Source of the DNA: Ceratopteris richardii
Taxonomy: Eukaryota; Streptophyta; Polypodiopsida; Polypodiales; Pteridaceae
Assembly: GCA_020310875.1 (NCBI GenBank)
Contig: CM035416.1
Location: 4,224,094-4,288,093, forward strand
Reading direction: 5' to 3'
DNA: 64,000 bases
The position numbers were made by a program, and so were the translations under genes. Every line of letters starts with the position of its first letter. Positions within the stretch are counted from its first letter, which is position 1. Under the pieces are notes generated by a model. It made no database searches. It saw only the letters and a list, made by a program, of their open reading frames with translations, and had not been told where the DNA came from. Positions 30,931 to 41,154 of the stretch are shown piece by piece.

Positions 30931-31949
30931 ATGGCAGATGGATTTCCTTCATCAATTGACAAATTGGACAGAGGTAACTAATCAGCTTGGTCATTAAGAA
31001 TGGAAGCTTATCTCCAAGGTAGAAGTTTATATGGTTATGTGGCTGGAGATGAAGTTATGCCAAGTTTCAGGAACAAAAGTCAACCAACACAAGAAGAGCA
31101 AGAAAGATTGAGCACATGGTGCTCCAAGGATGCACTTGCAAGGTCTTATCTCCTCAACTCTATCTCAGATTTTTTGTTGCCTCACATTAGAAGTTGTAAG
31201 ACATCTCAGGAAGTGTGGGATGCACTTGAAGCTTTCTTTTCTTCAAGTACCAAAGCTAGGAAGCATCAACTATGGCTGGATTTCACAACTCTCAAGAAGG
31301 CTCCCAAACAAAATGTGACTGATTTTGTCACAAAGCTCAAGGACATAGCGGATCAGTTGGGAAGCATTGGAGAGGTAATAGATGAAGAACAAATTGTAAG
31401 GCAGGTCATCAATGGCTTGAAGGCAGATGACAAGTGGGAAGCATTCACCACAGCTATGGATTTGTACATGGACATGCATGTACCTGATTTCAACACACTC
31501 ATTGGACAACTACTTACTCAAGAGGCAAAGCTTATCAAAAATGGAGAAAGCTCTAAAGGTAATCAATCTTCAGCTTTATACACGGATAAAAGCAAGTCTA
31601 AAGATAACAAAGGAAAGGCAAAGAAAGTGGATGATGAAGCAGGTACATATCAAGCTAACTATGCAGGTAGAGGAAGACATGGCAGAGGTAGAGGAAGAGG
31701 AGGTAGACAACGCAGGGGGAGATCCCAAGACTCCAACTCATGTTCTATTTGTGGACTAACTAATCATACAACTGCTTTAGGAATTCCAGGAATCAAAGAG
31801 GAAGAGGATACAATAGAGGAAGTTATGGCTACTCAAGAGGAAGGTTCAACAACTACAATGGCAACTACAACAACTACAATCATTCAAACTATCAAGGAGG
31901 CTACAAAGGAAGGAGAGACTACAATAACTACACAGAAGAGGATTCATTA
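30931..31949 (+). pseudogene. Element B gag
   Basis: The start MADGFPSSIDKLDRGN is followed by TAA at 30979-30981 where a Tyr codon is expected (N-Y-SAW). From 31000 an open frame carries the UBN2-type gag core: WSLRMEAYLQGRSLYGY, LPHIRSCKTSQEVWDALEAF, TDFVTKLKDIADQLGSIGE and NGLKADDKWEAFTTAMD. Then a Gly/Arg-rich stretch and the knuckle start CSICGLTNHTTAL. A frameshift near 31776-31781 removes the last Cys of the knuckle. The true downstream frame, rich in Asn, Tyr and Gly, runs on into pol at 31950. Confidence 0.9.
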
Positions 31950-34133
31950 TTGATCATGAACATGGCTATGGCACAAGGTAAATCTGATGAGCATGTTTTC
32001 TACATAGATTCAGGTTGTTCAAATCATGTGGCAGGAAATGTGGCACTCCTATCAGATTTAGAAGATCCAAGGAATAAGCATGAGGTACAAACAGGAGATG
32101 ATACAAAACATCCTGTGGAGAAAATAGGCAATGTCAAAGCACCTGATGGAAACATCAACCTACTCATTAAGGTACTCTATGTCCCTACCATTACAAAGAA
32201 TTTGATAAGTGTTGGGCAGATAGTAGAGAAAGGGTTGCAAGTCAGGTTCACAAAAGTAGGAGCATTTGTTGAAGATCCAAGTCAAGGATTCAGAAGAATT
32301 GCAAAAGGTGAAAAGACAGGTAGATTGTTCACATTTGAATTACAGGACACTAGAAACATTGCTCTCTTTAATTACAGATTGAAGAACAAGACACCTCAGA
32401 GGATGATGAAGAATCTCACATGGAAAAGTTCAAAGCATGGAAGTCTAAAGGTAAAGCAGGAACTTGGACATGAGGCAGAATCATCACATCATAGCCTAAG
32501 AAGATCTATGAGGGAAAAGAAAAAACCAGAAAGGTATGGGTTCGACACCTCATTAGTAACTAAACATTCTATCTGCATAGCACAGGACATAAACCAAGAG
32601 GAGCCATCATCATTTGAAGAGGCCAAAGCAAAAACAGAATGGAAGCATGCAATGAAGGAAGAGATTGAAGCACTTGAGGAAAACAACACTTGGGATTTGG
32701 TGCCCAAGACTTCATCCATGAAGGTAATAGGCTCAAGATGGGTCTATAAACTCAAGAAGAATTCTGATGGTTCCATTAACAGGTATAAGGCAAGGCTTGC
32801 AGCTAAAGGCTTTGCACAAACTCAGGGAATTGATTATGAGGAGACTTTCTCTCCTGTGGCAAAGATGCCTACTATTAGGGTTTTGCTTAGTATTGCCTCT
32901 TCCAAGAATTGGAAGATACTTCAACTAGATGTAAAGAATGCATTCTTGAATGGTTGGATAACAGAAGAGGTATATATGGCACAACCACCTGGTTTTGAGA
33001 ATCAAGTTTATCCTGATTATGTGTGTAAACTTAACAAAGCATTGTATGGTCTCAAGCAAGCTCCAAGAGCTTGGAATTTCAGGCTTGTTTCATTCTTACA
33101 GGACAAAGGCTTTCAACCAAGCAAGGCAGATCCTTCACTCTTTATTAAAAAGAGTAATTCCGAGGTCATCTACCTATGTGTATATGTAGATGATATTATA
33201 TTGACAGGAAATGATGCAGATGGTATGAAGAAGATCAAAGATCAGATGAGAGAAGAGTTCAAGATAAGTGATTTGGGTTCACTTACCTACTTCCTAGGTT
33301 TGGAAGTTGTCTACAAAGATCATGGTTTGTTTCTCACTCAAAGGAAGTACATTAAGGACATGTTGGCAAAATTCAAGATGCAAGATTGTAAGATTGCAGG
33401 TACTCCAATGGAGGTCAATCACAAATTGAGCTCACATGAAGGTGAACTCATAGAGGACATCACATCATATCAAAGTCTAGTGGGTAGTCTCAACTCTGCC
33501 ACATTGACAAGAGTAGATATATGTTACAGTGTGAGTGTGCTAAGTCAATTTATGCACACACCAAGGAAACCACATATGGATGCTGCCAAAAGGATTCTCA
33601 AGTATCTCAAAGGAACCATAAATGAAGGACTTTATTATCCTTATGTATCTGATTTAGGTTTGAAGCTATTTTCTGATGCAGATTGGGCTGGCTCCAAGGA
33701 AGATAGAAGGAGCACTTCAGGTTATCTTACCTTTGCAGGTTCAAAGCTTATTTCATGGTCATCCAAGAAGCAACCCACAGTTGCTCTCTCTTCTACTGAA
33801 GCTGAATATAGAGGTCTTGCCATAGCTACACAAGAAGCTATGTGGATGAAGACATTATTTAAAGATCTTGGATTGGAGTTTGGAACTCCAACTATTTTTG
33901 GTGACAATATGAGTTCTATTCATTTGGCTGCTAATCCTATTTTTCATGCAAGGACTAAACATATTCAAGTTCATTATCACTATGTACGAGAAAAGGTTCT
34001 AAGCAAAGAGATTCAAATATCATATGTGTCCACTCATCAACAATGTGCAGATATTCTAACCAAAGCATTGGATGGTACAAAGCTTTGCAAATTCAAGGCT
34101 ATGATTGGTTTGCAAGTAATCTTGGAAGATTGA
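31950..34133 (+). CDS. Element B pol: protease, reverse transcriptase, RNase H (integrase deleted in frame)
   Basis: 727 codons without a stop. Protease (residues about 18-130) has the intact site FYIDSGCSNHVAGN and ends VLYVPTITKNLISVGQ. At about residue 130 the GAG-pre start (GRLFTFELQDTRNIALF) jumps to linker sequence. The LWH..GH zinc module and the whole D-D-E core, about 400 residues, are missing, yet the frame is kept. RT follows: WVYKLKKNSDGS, KARLAAKGFAQTQGIDYEE, LDVKNAFLNGWITEEVYM, and YVDDIILTGND at about 33183-33215. RNase H: LFSDADWAGSKEDRRSTSGY, SSTEAEYRGLA, HARTKHIQVHYHYV, CADILTKAL. The start used (31950) is only the first Met of the open part; the frame opens upstream in gag. 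Confidence 0.9.
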   Translation: MIMNMAMAQGKSDEHVFYIDSGCSNHVAGNVALLSDLEDPRNKHEVQTGDDTKHPVEKIGNVKAPDGNINLLIKVLYVPTITKNLISVGQIVEKGLQVRFTKVGAFVEDPSQGFRRIAKGEKTGRLFTFELQDTRNIALFNYRLKNKTPQRMMKNLTWKSSKHGSLKVKQELGHEAESSHHSLRRSMREKKKPERYGFDTSLVTKHSICIAQDINQEEPSSFEEAKAKTEWKHAMKEEIEALEENNTWDLVPKTSSMKVIGSRWVYKLKKNSDGSINRYKARLAAKGFAQTQGIDYEETFSPVAKMPTIRVLLSIASSKNWKILQLDVKNAFLNGWITEEVYMAQPPGFENQVYPDYVCKLNKALYGLKQAPRAWNFRLVSFLQDKGFQPSKADPSLFIKKSNSEVIYLCVYVDDIILTGNDADGMKKIKDQMREEFKISDLGSLTYFLGLEVVYKDHGLFLTQRKYIKDMLAKFKMQDCKIAGTPMEVNHKLSSHEGELIEDITSYQSLVGSLNSATLTRVDICYSVSVLSQFMHTPRKPHMDAAKRILKYLKGTINEGLYYPYVSDLGLKLFSDADWAGSKEDRRSTSGYLTFAGSKLISWSSKKQPTVALSSTEAEYRGLAIATQEAMWMKTLFKDLGLEFGTPTIFGDNMSSIHLAANPIFHARTKHIQVHYHYVREKVLSKEIQISYVSTHQQCADILTKALDGTKLCKFKAMIGLQVILED

Positions 34134-34153
34134 AGACCTCAAGCATACTTGGC

Positions 34154-34165
34154 TTGAGGGGGAGC
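34154..34165 (+). promoter_or_regulatory. Polypurine tract of element B
   Basis: TTGAGGGGGAGC lies directly before the 3' LTR start at 34166, 20 bases after the pol stop codon. Confidence 0.88.
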
Positions 34166-35279
34166 TGTTGGAGCAAGTCTATGACAAGCCTAAGTATTGG
34201 CTTGAGTCTCACAAAGTCTTAGAAGAAGCCTTAAAAAGAAGACTATGTAAAGTTCACTTGTGAACTACCTCTTGTAACTTTTGAAGAGTTTACTTAATGT
34301 AAAAGTGAAAGAATCTTAAGTGGTTGAGTCCACTTGATCAAGAATGGAAAGAGGAGCCACAAATTCGTGATTTGTGGTAGGTAGAGAATCAAATCAATCA
34401 TTGATTGATTGGAGAGTGATTGAGGGAAGTTAGCCTCCCAAACTCAACTATAAATAGATGGCAGTTTAAGTCGTGGTTAGAGAGACCTATGTAAAGACCT
34501 CCAAGAGCTGAGCTTTATGCCATATCAATGTGTGATTACAAGGCACACATATGTATCAGTAAGTCATTGTATTGTACAAACAATATACTTTCATTTTCAT
34601 GATTATTTGAGTTCATCTTTCCATGTTCTTGTGAAGTGTACTACTCACTGCCATTACTCTCAGTTTTCTCAGTCATCTTGCAGAGATGTTTTCTCTGAGC
34701 TTGGTGCATCATTTTCAGTGATTTAACTTGGTAAAGTTAGCTCTATAAGTCTACTATATGCTCACAAATTTCCATGTCATTTGGATGTTGCAATCTTCAG
34801 TTATGATCATTTGAAGTCAATAGGGTCTGTTCATCTTCACTTCTCTGTCAGGTACCTGACTGGTCTCAAACTGTAGCAGCCCGTGAAAATCGGGATGATG
34901 TCATCACTTGTTAAAACTCATTCTCAGTGTGTGGTTTATTATTTTTGATGAGATTGCTCTTGAACGTTAGCTCTTTAAGTTACCTAGACTTCCCCAAGAG
35001 GAATTAAGCTAATTGCTGTTGTGCTCAGAGAGTTTTGTAAAACACTGGACAAGTGTATGAACCAAGAATAGCAAGTTTTCACCTCTGAGCTAATTCCAAC
35101 TTATCTGTTTTGATCTATCTTTTTGAGAGTGATCTTCCAAGGTACATAGGGTCTCTAATACATCCATTGGCAAGATAAAAGGGCCCACCATGTACTCCTG
35201 GAGTTCATTTGGCTGGTGTAGATCAAGGATTTTGCAACACCTCTTCATCTTCAAACACATACTTATCCATCTCTTCACA
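34166..35279 (+). repeat. 3' LTR of element B
   Basis: 1114 bp, matching the 5' LTR apart from a 158-bp deletion at 34858/34861. The deletion ends share the three bases ACT (30326-30328 and 30484-30486 in the 5' LTR), as in end joining or replication slippage. TATA box at about 34448-34457. Confidence 0.92.
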
Positions 35280-35284
35280 CGTAA

Positions 35285-36530
35285 GCCATCACTTACTCAT
35301 AGTATCATATATACCAATGTTCAATGTACAATGTGGGAGCAAAACTCTCAACCACTCTATGTGATGAGAAATAGATGAATGAGTGAATGTACAATGAAAC
35401 AAACATATTCAGATGTATGGGCAGAAATCTGAATATACATGAGATGTGTGACCTAATAGGTTATAGAAGAGTGAATATGAGTGACTGAAAGAGGAAGGAT
35501 CAGTGTGAAACTGATAATCAACAAACTCTCATCTAACCTTAGGCTATGGAAGACCCTAAGTTAGATACGTGTGTGAAAAGATCACATACTTAAAAAGTAG
35601 CAAAGAATGCTAATAAGTTTGCTGCCAAAAATCCTCAAACTCATGTGAACACACCTTCTCAAACACCTCATCCAAATATGCATAAAGCATATACGTACTG
35701 TTTCTCTTGTACCTATGCTGAATAGGACTCCTCCTGATATGGATGCTACAGCCTCCATAAACTTCAAGTAGTACGTGTGTGCATAAAGAGAATATGTACC
35801 TGAATACTTAACATAAGATGTAAATCTTATGTTAACCACCATCCAATGTCTTTGAAGTAGCCCGACATCCTCTTGTAGAAGATAATCTTCAACTACAACA
35901 TGTAGATGGCCGATCCTCACCATCAAGCTGCTAGTGACCAAGTCTTCTTGCCATGAACAAGAGATAACCTCCTCTCCATGAGCTAGAGTGTGAGCACACC
36001 CTTCATCTTCTCCAAGAAGAATCATTAAGAAGAATTCCATAGCTTCTCCTCAACATGCTTCAAGTTAGCACCATGGCTGCCCCATGTGCTAGACGAAACA
36101 CCACCTCTATTGAGGTCCAAGCTCCAAGCTTGTGTTGAATACTAGGTGAAGGATGAATACAATGAGCCTATTGCTCTTCTTTTTATAGTATTGTGTATTC
36201 TATGAAAAGCTCCTCAAAAGCAATAAAACAACAATCGTTATTCCTTAATAAAGCTTAAAGCAAATACGATTGCATCAAAATAACACGGAATCTCCGTCGT
36301 AAATCTTTTCGCTGTGTGCGGTCGTTTTACTTGAGAAAATCTTTTCTAAAAGATATCTTTCGTCTGATTGCGTTGAACCGGATTTGAACCCGTGTCGGCA
36401 GCTTGGAGGCTATTGAAGTAACCAACACACTAGGCGCTTTTGTTGACTAACAATGAAAGCTACACATTCTGTACTTACTAGAGAATATTGGACCAATAAG
36501 ATTGGACCAATAGGATATTGTTTTCCAACA
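35285..36530 (-). repeat. 5' LTR of element A, second part
   Basis: It resumes the LTR after element B, starting GTAAGCCATC-like as in the left LTR at about 25058, and ending TTTTCCAACA. TATA box on the minus strand at about 36177-36190. The tRNA-like module is at 36366-36438 and the paired CCAAT boxes at 36481-36516. Differences from the left LTR are scattered. Confidence 0.88.
36366..36438 (-). other. tRNA-like module in the 5' LTR of element A
   Basis: On the minus strand: GCGCCTAGTGTGTTGGTTAC (A-box TAGTGTGTTGG, one mismatch) and CACGGGTTCAAATCCGG (perfect B-box GTTCAAATC), with GCG ends that could pair. Both LTRs of A keep the two boxes although other bases have changed. Confidence 0.67.
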
Positions 36531-37230
36531 GTTACTACAATTTTTTTTGGTTTTTTCTTTATTATCATATGCTTCTTTTGTGATGACCTCTCTCTTAGGT
36601 ATTCTTACCAAATTTTTGTGGTGTTCAACTTCATATTTCTTGAAATTATCTGGTACTTCAAACAATCATTCCTCCTCTGCTTGTTTCACTACTTTTCTTT
36701 TCTTTTTCTTTTGCCTACTTTCACTTTCCTCCCTTGAATTTTATTTTTAATGATTGTGAGAGGTTCTTCTTCTTTTTGGGTAAATACTCCATTTTCTAGG
36801 TAGTGCTCCTCTATTCAAAGCAACTATCCATCACAATGGACTCTAGATTTTTGTCCTCTTCTTCTTCTATGACCTCATTAGAGTCACACTCCTCTAGCAA
36901 GGGTTCACACATGAACAAAGAGATATCATAACCCTCCTCATCAAAATGAGGCGTCCACTGTTCTTCATTTACAACAATGTCCATGGTGGCTAGGATTTAT
37001 GCCCAACCATGAGGCTCAAATTCCTCATCTGGAAAGATCATCGCTATGTAGGCTGGGTCTCTAGCTAGTGTGGTTCCTTGAGAAGTTCCTTCATCTCTTT
37101 CTTTTAGGCATCTTTCCTCTTCCTCTATGACCTTGCACATCCATAAGTGAGTATCTTCATGCATCCATGATGGATCAGAAGAACTTTCAAAATGCATCGA
37201 GATTGAATCTTCTTGCACCTTGTGGATAGG
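36531..37230 (-). pseudogene. Gypsy G2 protease-RT linker
   Basis: Minus-strand pieces FEVPDNFKKYEVEHHKN, IPKREVITKEAYDNKEKTK and EDTHLWMCKVIEEEERC match G3 59900-60610 and G1 6990-7640. The chain is acidic and low in complexity in the middle. Stops and shifts are present. I know no function for this region. Confidence 0.75.
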
Positions 37231-37236
37231 ATTCCA

Positions 37237-37680
37237 CTATAGGAGTGGTACATCTCTAAATGTATAATCCTTCAAACTGACCTTGGTTGTGACCTCGAAG
37301 TGTTGCAAGTACAAGGATTTGGTACCCCAATCTTGTACTGTTTGCAGTTGTAGTAGGAAGGGTCTTCCTAGGATCATTTCATAGGTGTTATTTTTGCGAA
37401 AGCCACATGTAGCAAATGTGTGTTCAAAATATACACCACAAGTGATTAGAGTTATCCCTTTTAGCAATCCTAGAGGTCTTTCAATATGGCCATCAACCAT
37501 TTGAAGCTTCATTCTAGTTGGTCTTAATGAGGGTTTTCCCTATTGCTTCCACAAAGAGGTGGTTGCAATTGCAACACCAGCACTTGAATCTAAGATAGAT
37601 TTGGTTGTGTAACCCTCGTAGGTGATTGGAAAATAAGTTTTACCTTGTTCACCTTCACTCATGTCACCTATTTTGTCTAG
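37237..37680 (-). pseudogene. Gypsy G2 protease 1
   Basis: On the minus strand: SILDSSAGVAIATTSLWKQ (catalytic D-S-S in place of D-S-G), LRPTRMKLQMVDGHIERP, and YEMILGRPFLLQLQTVQDWG. The codon after the last Leu is Gln here, but TAA in both G1 and G3. The domain lies between gag and RT, the normal position for a Gypsy protease. Confidence 0.83.
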
Positions 37681-37686
37681 AGTTAT

Positions 37687-39592
37687 TTATGGCACTTTCA
37701 ACTTAGAGCCTGCTTTTGACAAAGTTGAACCAAATTCTGGAACTTGATTTGCCACATGTTTCCATAGCTCATGTTTTACTTTGAGTAGCTCTTTTAAGGT
37801 GAGATGACATTGCACCCTAGTGTTCTTCATGACTTCAGTGTTTCTTGGAACCACTGAGCCTTCATTTCTTATCAATATTGTGGGAGCTCTGATTTGAAGG
37901 GATTCAAATTCCCATTGGCCTCTAAAATGAGGCAATTCTTGTAAGAAGTTAGATTTAAAATGCAATCTTTCATCTTCTTGTTGCTCTGCTTGTTCTCCAT
38001 AAATAGATGCAATGTCTTGGGGAAATTGATCATGAAGATTATCAATTTCAAGAATAGAAGGGGGATTACCTTTCTCTTTGGCCCGTTTCTCCTCTTGTAT
38101 TTCCTGCAAAAACTCTTGAGAGTACTATTCAATTGAAAGAGGTGTTCCACCATCCATGGAATCAGGAACATAAAATTTTGTTGGTGGTGAGCTTTCTTTT
38201 TCAACAATTGATCGAGCCTGCGAAGGCAAAGAAACATGCCGCTTATTTACCAACTACTCTAATCTTTCTAATAAGCCCTAGAAATGCAAACCTAGTTTGA
38301 TATAATTTGTTTGATTGAACAATTGATTGGACTCGAGCATAGCTTGAGCTAGTTCTACCATTTTCATGCAAAATTTTGTCTGTTCAATCTCTAAATCTGC
38401 TCTAGGGTAACTCTTGCCTAGGTTTACAATTGTTGGCCCTTCTTGAAGTCGAGCCTGGTAGGCCTTGAACATCATGTCCAAGCCTTCTGGGGTTGGATCT
38501 GCGAGAACAGACCCTGGTTGTGGTCTATTTACAATGAGTGGTGGGGTGGGATGAAGTGGAGTGGATGGATTTTCAACATGTGAGGGGTTTTGAGATGAAA
38601 TGTCTACTATTTTTATTTTTGCATCTCTCAGGCTTTCTTCTAGTTTGGATAACTTTCTAGCCCACTTAGGATTAGCCTTCTCCCTAGTATCCTTCCATGT
38701 TCTTGTTTTCCTTTACTTGACTCTCTTGATTCACCTAACTTTAATTGTTCAACTAGTTTAGCCTATTTTAAGGCTTGTGCCCTGGTGATTACTTGTATAG
38801 GATCCACATTAATTCTACTTGAACTTGAATCCAACACTAAGTCTACCACATTAATTGGTGTGACCTTGGGCACACTAGAGGGGTTTCTTGGACAATCTCA
38901 GGAGATGTTTATTACCACACTCAAGATAAAAGCCTTGTATCGTGATGTTTTGCCCTTATCTCAGAGCTAGTGGGTGGGGACATTCATGAATAAAATGGTC
39001 ACCATGACATCTAAAACATGGTCCTCTAGGGGCTTGTGGTCTCATTTGTCTCAATTGAGGCCTCAGGTTAGGATTCATATACATGACATTGGAGTATTTT
39101 TTGGCTCCCAATTTGGTTCCATAAGTAGTACCTCATATTGAGACATATAAGTCTCACTATGCTCAGGTGACTCTCTGTAATAAGCTTGTGGACTATCTTC
39201 ATGTGTGTAGTTTGAACTTTGAGCATGAGGGTCATTTTCTAAGACCAAAGTGGTCATTGGCTCCAATGCTCTATTAGGGTTCTCCTCTACCACTGCATAC
39301 TTAATTGGGATTACATTGATAGGAGGTGGTGGTTGGTCTCCTAGGACTGATTGTGGCCTAAATGGTGCCTAATATTGTTGTTGGCATTGAGGTTGATATT
39401 GTTGTTGTGGCATATGTTATGGTTGTTGGTATTGGTTCTCATACTACCCTATTGGTAAGGTTATTGATAAGTTTTTCTGATAGCCTGCCTATTGTACAGA
39501 CAATCTTGTGTTGTATGGTTGGTGTATTTTCTCGCAATAGTGGCATATGGAGCATCAAGTTCTCTCATGTTCTAGTTTTGCAATGGGCATAT
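37687..39592 (-). pseudogene. Gypsy G2 gag, C-terminal part
   Basis: Three blocks match G3. The first (37687-38109) has IQEEKRAKEKG, LHDQFPQDIASIYG, and VQCHLTLKELLKVKHELWK. The second (38278-38481) has MMFKAYQARLQEGPTIV and TKFCMKMVELAQAMLE. The third (38900-39300) has a complete zinc knuckle CFRCHGDHFIHEC, which G3 has damaged, and SPEHSETYMSQYEV. Between them the frame is broken. The part near 39360-39540 is rich in Asn, Gln and Tyr. Confidence 0.78.
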
Positions 39593-39822
39593 TGTTGATA
39601 TATTTGGGTAGTGATGTGTGTGAATATACTAGGACCACCGGGGCACTTTTTTCCCCCTTTAGGATGTTTTTTTCCTCGGCTTGTATACACGCCTATAGCC
39701 CTAATGGGTTACTTATCTTTGTACATTCTAGTGGTAATACATTCAGTATTATGTGTTGTGCTCCAAGCTTCTTCTTCTTCCTCATTTTGTTCACGTGCTT
39801 CCGTAGACATCTAACTCCAACA
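39593..39822 (+). repeat. 5' LTR of element C
   Basis: 230 bp, TGTTGATATATTTGGG to CTAACTCCAACA. A short LTR matching 50924-51152, with clear drift between the two. The middle has CTTTTTTCCCCC-like and TTCTTCTTCTTCC runs. Confidence 0.88.
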
Positions 39823-39824
39823 AT

Positions 39825-39836
39825 TGGTTTCAAAGC
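39825..39836 (+). promoter_or_regulatory. Primer-binding site of element C, decayed
   Basis: TGGTTTCAAAGC lies two bases after the LTR end. It differs at two positions from the initiator tRNA-Met site TGGTATCAGAGC. Confidence 0.75.
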
Positions 39837-40178
39837 AGGTTACAACTTCATCTAGGACATCATCGACACCCCTTCGGTTACAATCTCAGAATCACACAAA
39901 ATTTGGTGAGCATACTCAGGGTGATTAGGAGATCAACAGCTTCGCTATGTGGTTTTGGCCTCCAAACGCACTATCGTAGTGTTTGTGCAGGCTATTTCAT
40001 CTTTTTGTGCCACAGATATATACATTTTTCAGTTCGCCAGTATAAGCATCTCAAAGTCTGCTACAGGTTTAGTAGAACTCATGAGGGTAGTTCTATTCAA
40101 CTTTTCCAGATACAATCATCTTTTTGCGTCAGGGTATTTTAGTCAGTGATCGTGGCTTAAAACAGTGATGTATTTTGT

Positions 40179-40390
40179 ATGTTGGCCGTTGAGGATAAGT
40201 GGGATGATACGAATTACCCATTTTGGGCTTATATGATGCGACATGTATTGGTTGCAAAAGGACTGTGGAACATTGTATAGGGTGTTGAAAAACGTCCTAT
40301 TACACCTACAAATATAGCTATTGAAGTTGATGCAGATGGCAATGAAGAAAATGTGAGCTATTCCAGTGACCAGGAGACTGAAGTTCTATT
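40179..40390 (+). pseudogene. Element C gag, N-terminal fragment
   Basis: The frame MLAVEDKWDDTNYPFWAYMM, then RHVLVAKGLWNIV, a TAG, and GVEKRPITPTN is the start of a Copia gag (the N-terminal W-x-x-N-Y-x-x-W pattern). It is lost near 40390 where other sequence begins. The rest of gag and the protease start are absent, so the debris block came with a deletion. Confidence 0.75.
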
Positions 40391-40574
40391 TCTTTTCGCC
40401 CGCTGCTTCCCAAGCAGAAGGCGGATATTAAAACTACATTTAGATGGCGGTTAATGGCGGCACAGGGTCTTGCCTTATCATGTTTAGAATCAATATCCTC
40501 TCTACAATCTTTATATAGAGTGCAGCTCTTGCGCTGTATGAGCGTCAAAATCACAAGGAAAATGTTCTCCCCAA

Positions 40575-40638
40575 CGGTGCAGCTGGCGGGGATCGAACCA
40601 GATGTCTCCACAGTTTTGCTATAGCGCTTCTACCACCA
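40575..40638 (-). other. tRNA-like module 1 in LTR-like debris
   Basis: Minus strand: TGGTAGAAGCG is a perfect A-box, and GGTTCGATCCC a perfect B-box, 36 bases apart from start to start (about 44 in a normal tRNA). It lies about 60 bp upstream of a minus-strand TATA box. A cloverleaf is incomplete, so it is tRNA-derived rather than a working tRNA gene. Confidence 0.68.
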
Positions 40639-40731
40639 CAATAAGGTGTGTCTGTGTTTGCTACCTGCAACATGTAAATTAAGGCTTTATGATGCGCATT
40701 CTATAAGCAAAACAAGGGGGACTCTACACGT

Positions 40732-40792
40732 TGTAGGATTTGGATATCAAACCCACGAAATTAGCATCTATAACCAACTCTGCTATCCACGA
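40732..40792 (-). other. tRNA-like module 2 in LTR-like debris
   Basis: Minus strand: TAGCAGAGTTGG is a perfect A-box followed by GTTATAGATGC, like a tRNA D-arm. The T-arm GGGTTTGATATCC is a decayed B-box. Same sense as module 1. Confidence 0.55.
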
Positions 40793-41089
40793 ATGCTAAT
40801 GACGTGAGCAGTGGGCTACAAACTGTTGACTTATAGAGATGAAGAGCAATTCGAAACTTCTGCATATCATGTAGCTGCCGGCTGTTGAAGACGGGTATGG
40901 AATCTGAGTGGCAAGTCTGAGAAGGCTTCATTTAGCCACAGTATCATGCTCATGTCGCAGCTATGGTTTTGCATGTCGCAGCTATGCTTCTGCTAGCATG
41001 TAGCAGAAATGATACATTCTAATTAAATATAATAGATGCATATGGCTACAACATACCCAAAAGATTTTTTTGCTCTTCATGTACTGCAA

Positions 41090-41154
41090 GGAGCAGGATC
41101 GAGATTCGATCTCTACATCTCTGAAATGCATGGATCTTTAAACCAATCCACCAT
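41090..41154 (-). other. tRNA-like module 3 in LTR-like debris
   Basis: Minus strand: AGAGATCGAATCTC is a T-arm with a perfect B-box (GATCGAATC). The A-box side (TGGATTGGTTTAAAG) is weak. Same sense as modules 1 and 2. Confidence 0.5.

Larger units (their letters stand above)
29633..35279 (+). mobile_element. Element B: young Ty1/Copia element lacking integrase
   Basis: 5647 bp, flanked by the 5-bp duplication CGTAA (29628-29632 and 35280-35284). It starts TGTTGGAG and ends CTTCACA. It has LTRs at both ends, a primer site, gag with one stop and one frameshift, an open 727-codon pol frame, and a purine tract. The two LTRs differ by one 158-bp deletion and scattered single bases, so this is one of the younger insertions. 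The integrase coding region is missing from pol, so the element could only move with help from another Copia. Confidence 0.93.
24887..36530 (-). mobile_element. Element A: non-coding LTR retrotransposon (LARD-like), itself interrupted
   Basis: It starts TGTTGG and ends CCAACA. It is flanked by the 5-bp duplication GTTAC (24882-24886 and 36531-36535) inside Gypsy G2. The left LTR is 24887-26326. The right LTR is 29450-36530, split by element B. A purine tract lies inside the left LTR and an initiator tRNA-Met primer site inside the right LTR, so the element reads on the minus strand. Without B it is about 6.0 kb. The 3.1-kb interior has no retrotransposon protein, so it must borrow enzymes from another element. 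Confidence 0.9.
36531..39592 (-). mobile_element. Gypsy copy G2, middle segment
   Basis: It continues G2 upstream of element A: protease-RT linker (36531-37230), protease 1 (37237-37680), and the C-terminal parts of gag (37687 to about 39590). It is cut at 39592 by element C; gag continues at 51153. The 5-bp duplications GTTAC and CATAT at the two cuts show clean insertions. Confidence 0.9.
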
